Shown in pieces: positions 13,810 through 14,630 of a stretch of 14,630 nt of DNA. The position numbers were made by a program, and so were the translations under genes. Origin of the DNA: Gammaproteobacteria bacterium. GTDB lineage: Bacteria; Pseudomonadota; Gammaproteobacteria; SZUA-229. The notes below the pieces were generated by a model. It saw only the letters and a program-made list of their open reading frames with translations. It had not been told where the DNA came from and did not search any database. The stretch is from the NCBI GenBank assembly GCA_030641945.1, contig DAOWLL010000006.1, forward strand, positions 1 to 14,630, read 5' to 3'. The number at the start of each line of letters is the position of its first letter. Position 1 is the stretch's first letter.

Positions 13810-14625
13810 ATGTCTGAAAAAACAAGGCAGATCGACAGCTTGCTTGAAATCATGGCTGCACTGCGCGACCCGGAGAGTGGCTGTCCGTGGGACATCGAGC
13901 AGACATTCAAGACGATTTCAGCCTATACGATTGAAGAAGCCTATGAGGTTGCCGACGCCATCGAGCGCATGGATATGCATGATCTGAAAGATGAACTCGG
14001 CGACCTGTTGTTCCAGGTTGTTTTCCATGCACAGATGGCAGAGGAGCAGGGTGAATTTAATTTCGATGATGTTGCAAAGGCTATTAGTGACAAACTGGTT
14101 CGCCGGCATCCGCACGTATTTGGCGATGAAGTGGCTGGAAGCCATGAAGAATTACACCGAGCCTGGGAACAGCACAAGAAAAACGAGCGTCAGCAAAAAC
14201 AGCATGTACAGAAGAGTTTGCTTGATGGTATCGCGTCAACCATGCCTGCCTTGCGCTGGTCTTCAAAGCTGCAGAAGCGAGCGGCGCATCATGGCTTCGA
14301 CTGGGATGATATTGCGCCGGTATTTGACAAGCTGCAGGAAGAAATCGGTGAACTGAAAGCTGAAATTGTACATCAGAATAATCAGGACAGAATTGCAGAC
14401 GAACTGGGTGATATCCTGTTTGCCTGTGTCAATCTTTCACGTCATGTAGATGTGAATCCTGAACAGGCATTGCGTGATTCCAATATAAAATTTATATCGC
14501 GCTTTACCGTGGTCGAGCAGTTGTTGCAGCAGGATGGCAGGCTTATGGATGATTGCAGTGTCGAAGAACTCGAAGATTACTGGCAAAAGGCGAAAAGATT
14601 AATGTCCACGGATGAACGCAGATAA
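13810..14625 (+). CDS. mazG: Nucleoside triphosphate pyrophosphohydrolase MazG
   Basis: MazG hydrolyses nucleoside triphosphates, including aberrant dNTPs, to monophosphates and pyrophosphate, and in E. coli modulates ppGpp and MazF-dependent death. The 271-residue, two-domain form is seen here (E. coli 263). Domain one has GCPWD (24-28) and the EExxE...ExxD metal site (Glu42, Glu43, Glu46, Glu62, Asp65), then RRHPHVFGD (98-106). Domain two has EEIGEL (177-182) and DELGD (197-201). GGGGGTGA immediately upstream is the ribosome-binding site. The natural protein probably ends near WQKAKRL; the last seven residues and the stop come from a copy of the 10-bp repeat. No gene for MazE or MazF is nearby. 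The terminator of the preceding gene ends 13 bases before the ATG, so the source of its transcript is unclear. Confidence 0.95.
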   Translation: MSEKTRQIDSLLEIMAALRDPESGCPWDIEQTFKTISAYTIEEAYEVADAIERMDMHDLKDELGDLLFQVVFHAQMAEEQGEFNFDDVAKAISDKLVRRHPHVFGDEVAGSHEELHRAWEQHKKNERQQKQHVQKSLLDGIASTMPALRWSSKLQKRAAHHGFDWDDIAPVFDKLQEEIGELKAEIVHQNNQDRIADELGDILFACVNLSRHVDVNPEQALRDSNIKFISRFTVVEQLLQQDGRLMDDCSVEELEDYWQKAKRLMSTDERR

Positions 14626-14630
14626 ACACA
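14602..14630 (+). repeat. Second copy of the 10-bp tandem repeat, cut by the window end
   Basis: The segment matches 419-447 at 26 of 29 positions in the same orientation. Two complete units are visible (starting ACGGATGAAC, then GCAGATAAAC). It encodes the final residues and TAA stop of mazG. Whether an inverted copy follows, as at the first site, lies outside the window. Confidence 0.8.

Overview
The window looks like chromosomal DNA from a gammaproteobacterium, probably an environmental and possibly autotrophic one. This rests on the families recognised: a Cca of the E. coli length and layout, a GlcD whose C-terminus closely resembles the E. coli protein as I remember it, and a YfaZ-type porin, MidA, UppP and MazG. 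Most of the window is ordinary housekeeping and metabolic DNA. I find no tRNA, rRNA, CRISPR array, transposase or phage gene, and no gene-free stretch over about 180 bases.

Layout. (a) 24-493: a class I methyltransferase cut short where it runs into a short repeat, made of a 10-bp tandem array plus an inverted copy. (b) 2587-528, minus strand: a tight three-gene operon of pteridine-reductase-like SDR, metallophosphoesterase, and an MliC-type lipoprotein. (c) 2680-5077, plus strand: a MidA-family methyltransferase, undecaprenyl-diphosphatase (uppP) and a VanZ-like membrane protein, divergent from (b). (d) 6296-5079, minus: cca, ending one base from the vanZ-like stop. (e) 6408-6845, plus: a half-size EamA transporter, followed by a heptamer repeat and a 15-bp-stem inverted repeat. 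(f) 12981-6998, minus: an NDUFA9-like SDR, glcD, glcE and glcF, joined by 4-bp overlaps or a short gap, then an alanine/serine-glyoxylate aminotransferase. (g) 13157-14625, plus: a YfaZ-like outer-membrane protein, a clear Rho-independent terminator, and mazG. The last codons of mazG lie in a second copy of the repeat in (a).

How the genes fit together. Block (f) is a coherent pathway: GlcDEF oxidises glycolate to glyoxylate and the aminotransferase converts glyoxylate to glycine. This is the first half of glycolate salvage, often found in RuBisCO-bearing autotrophs, though no RuBisCO gene is in view. Block (c) suggests envelope and lipid-carrier maintenance; MazG and Cca are housekeeping.

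The most unusual signal is the repeat family at both ends of the window. Its 10-bp unit carries TGA, and because 10 is not a multiple of 3 the three units at 425-454 place a stop in all three forward frames. Both copies supply the stop codon of the gene they touch. Five of the thirteen intact CDSs appear to use GTG or TTG starts.
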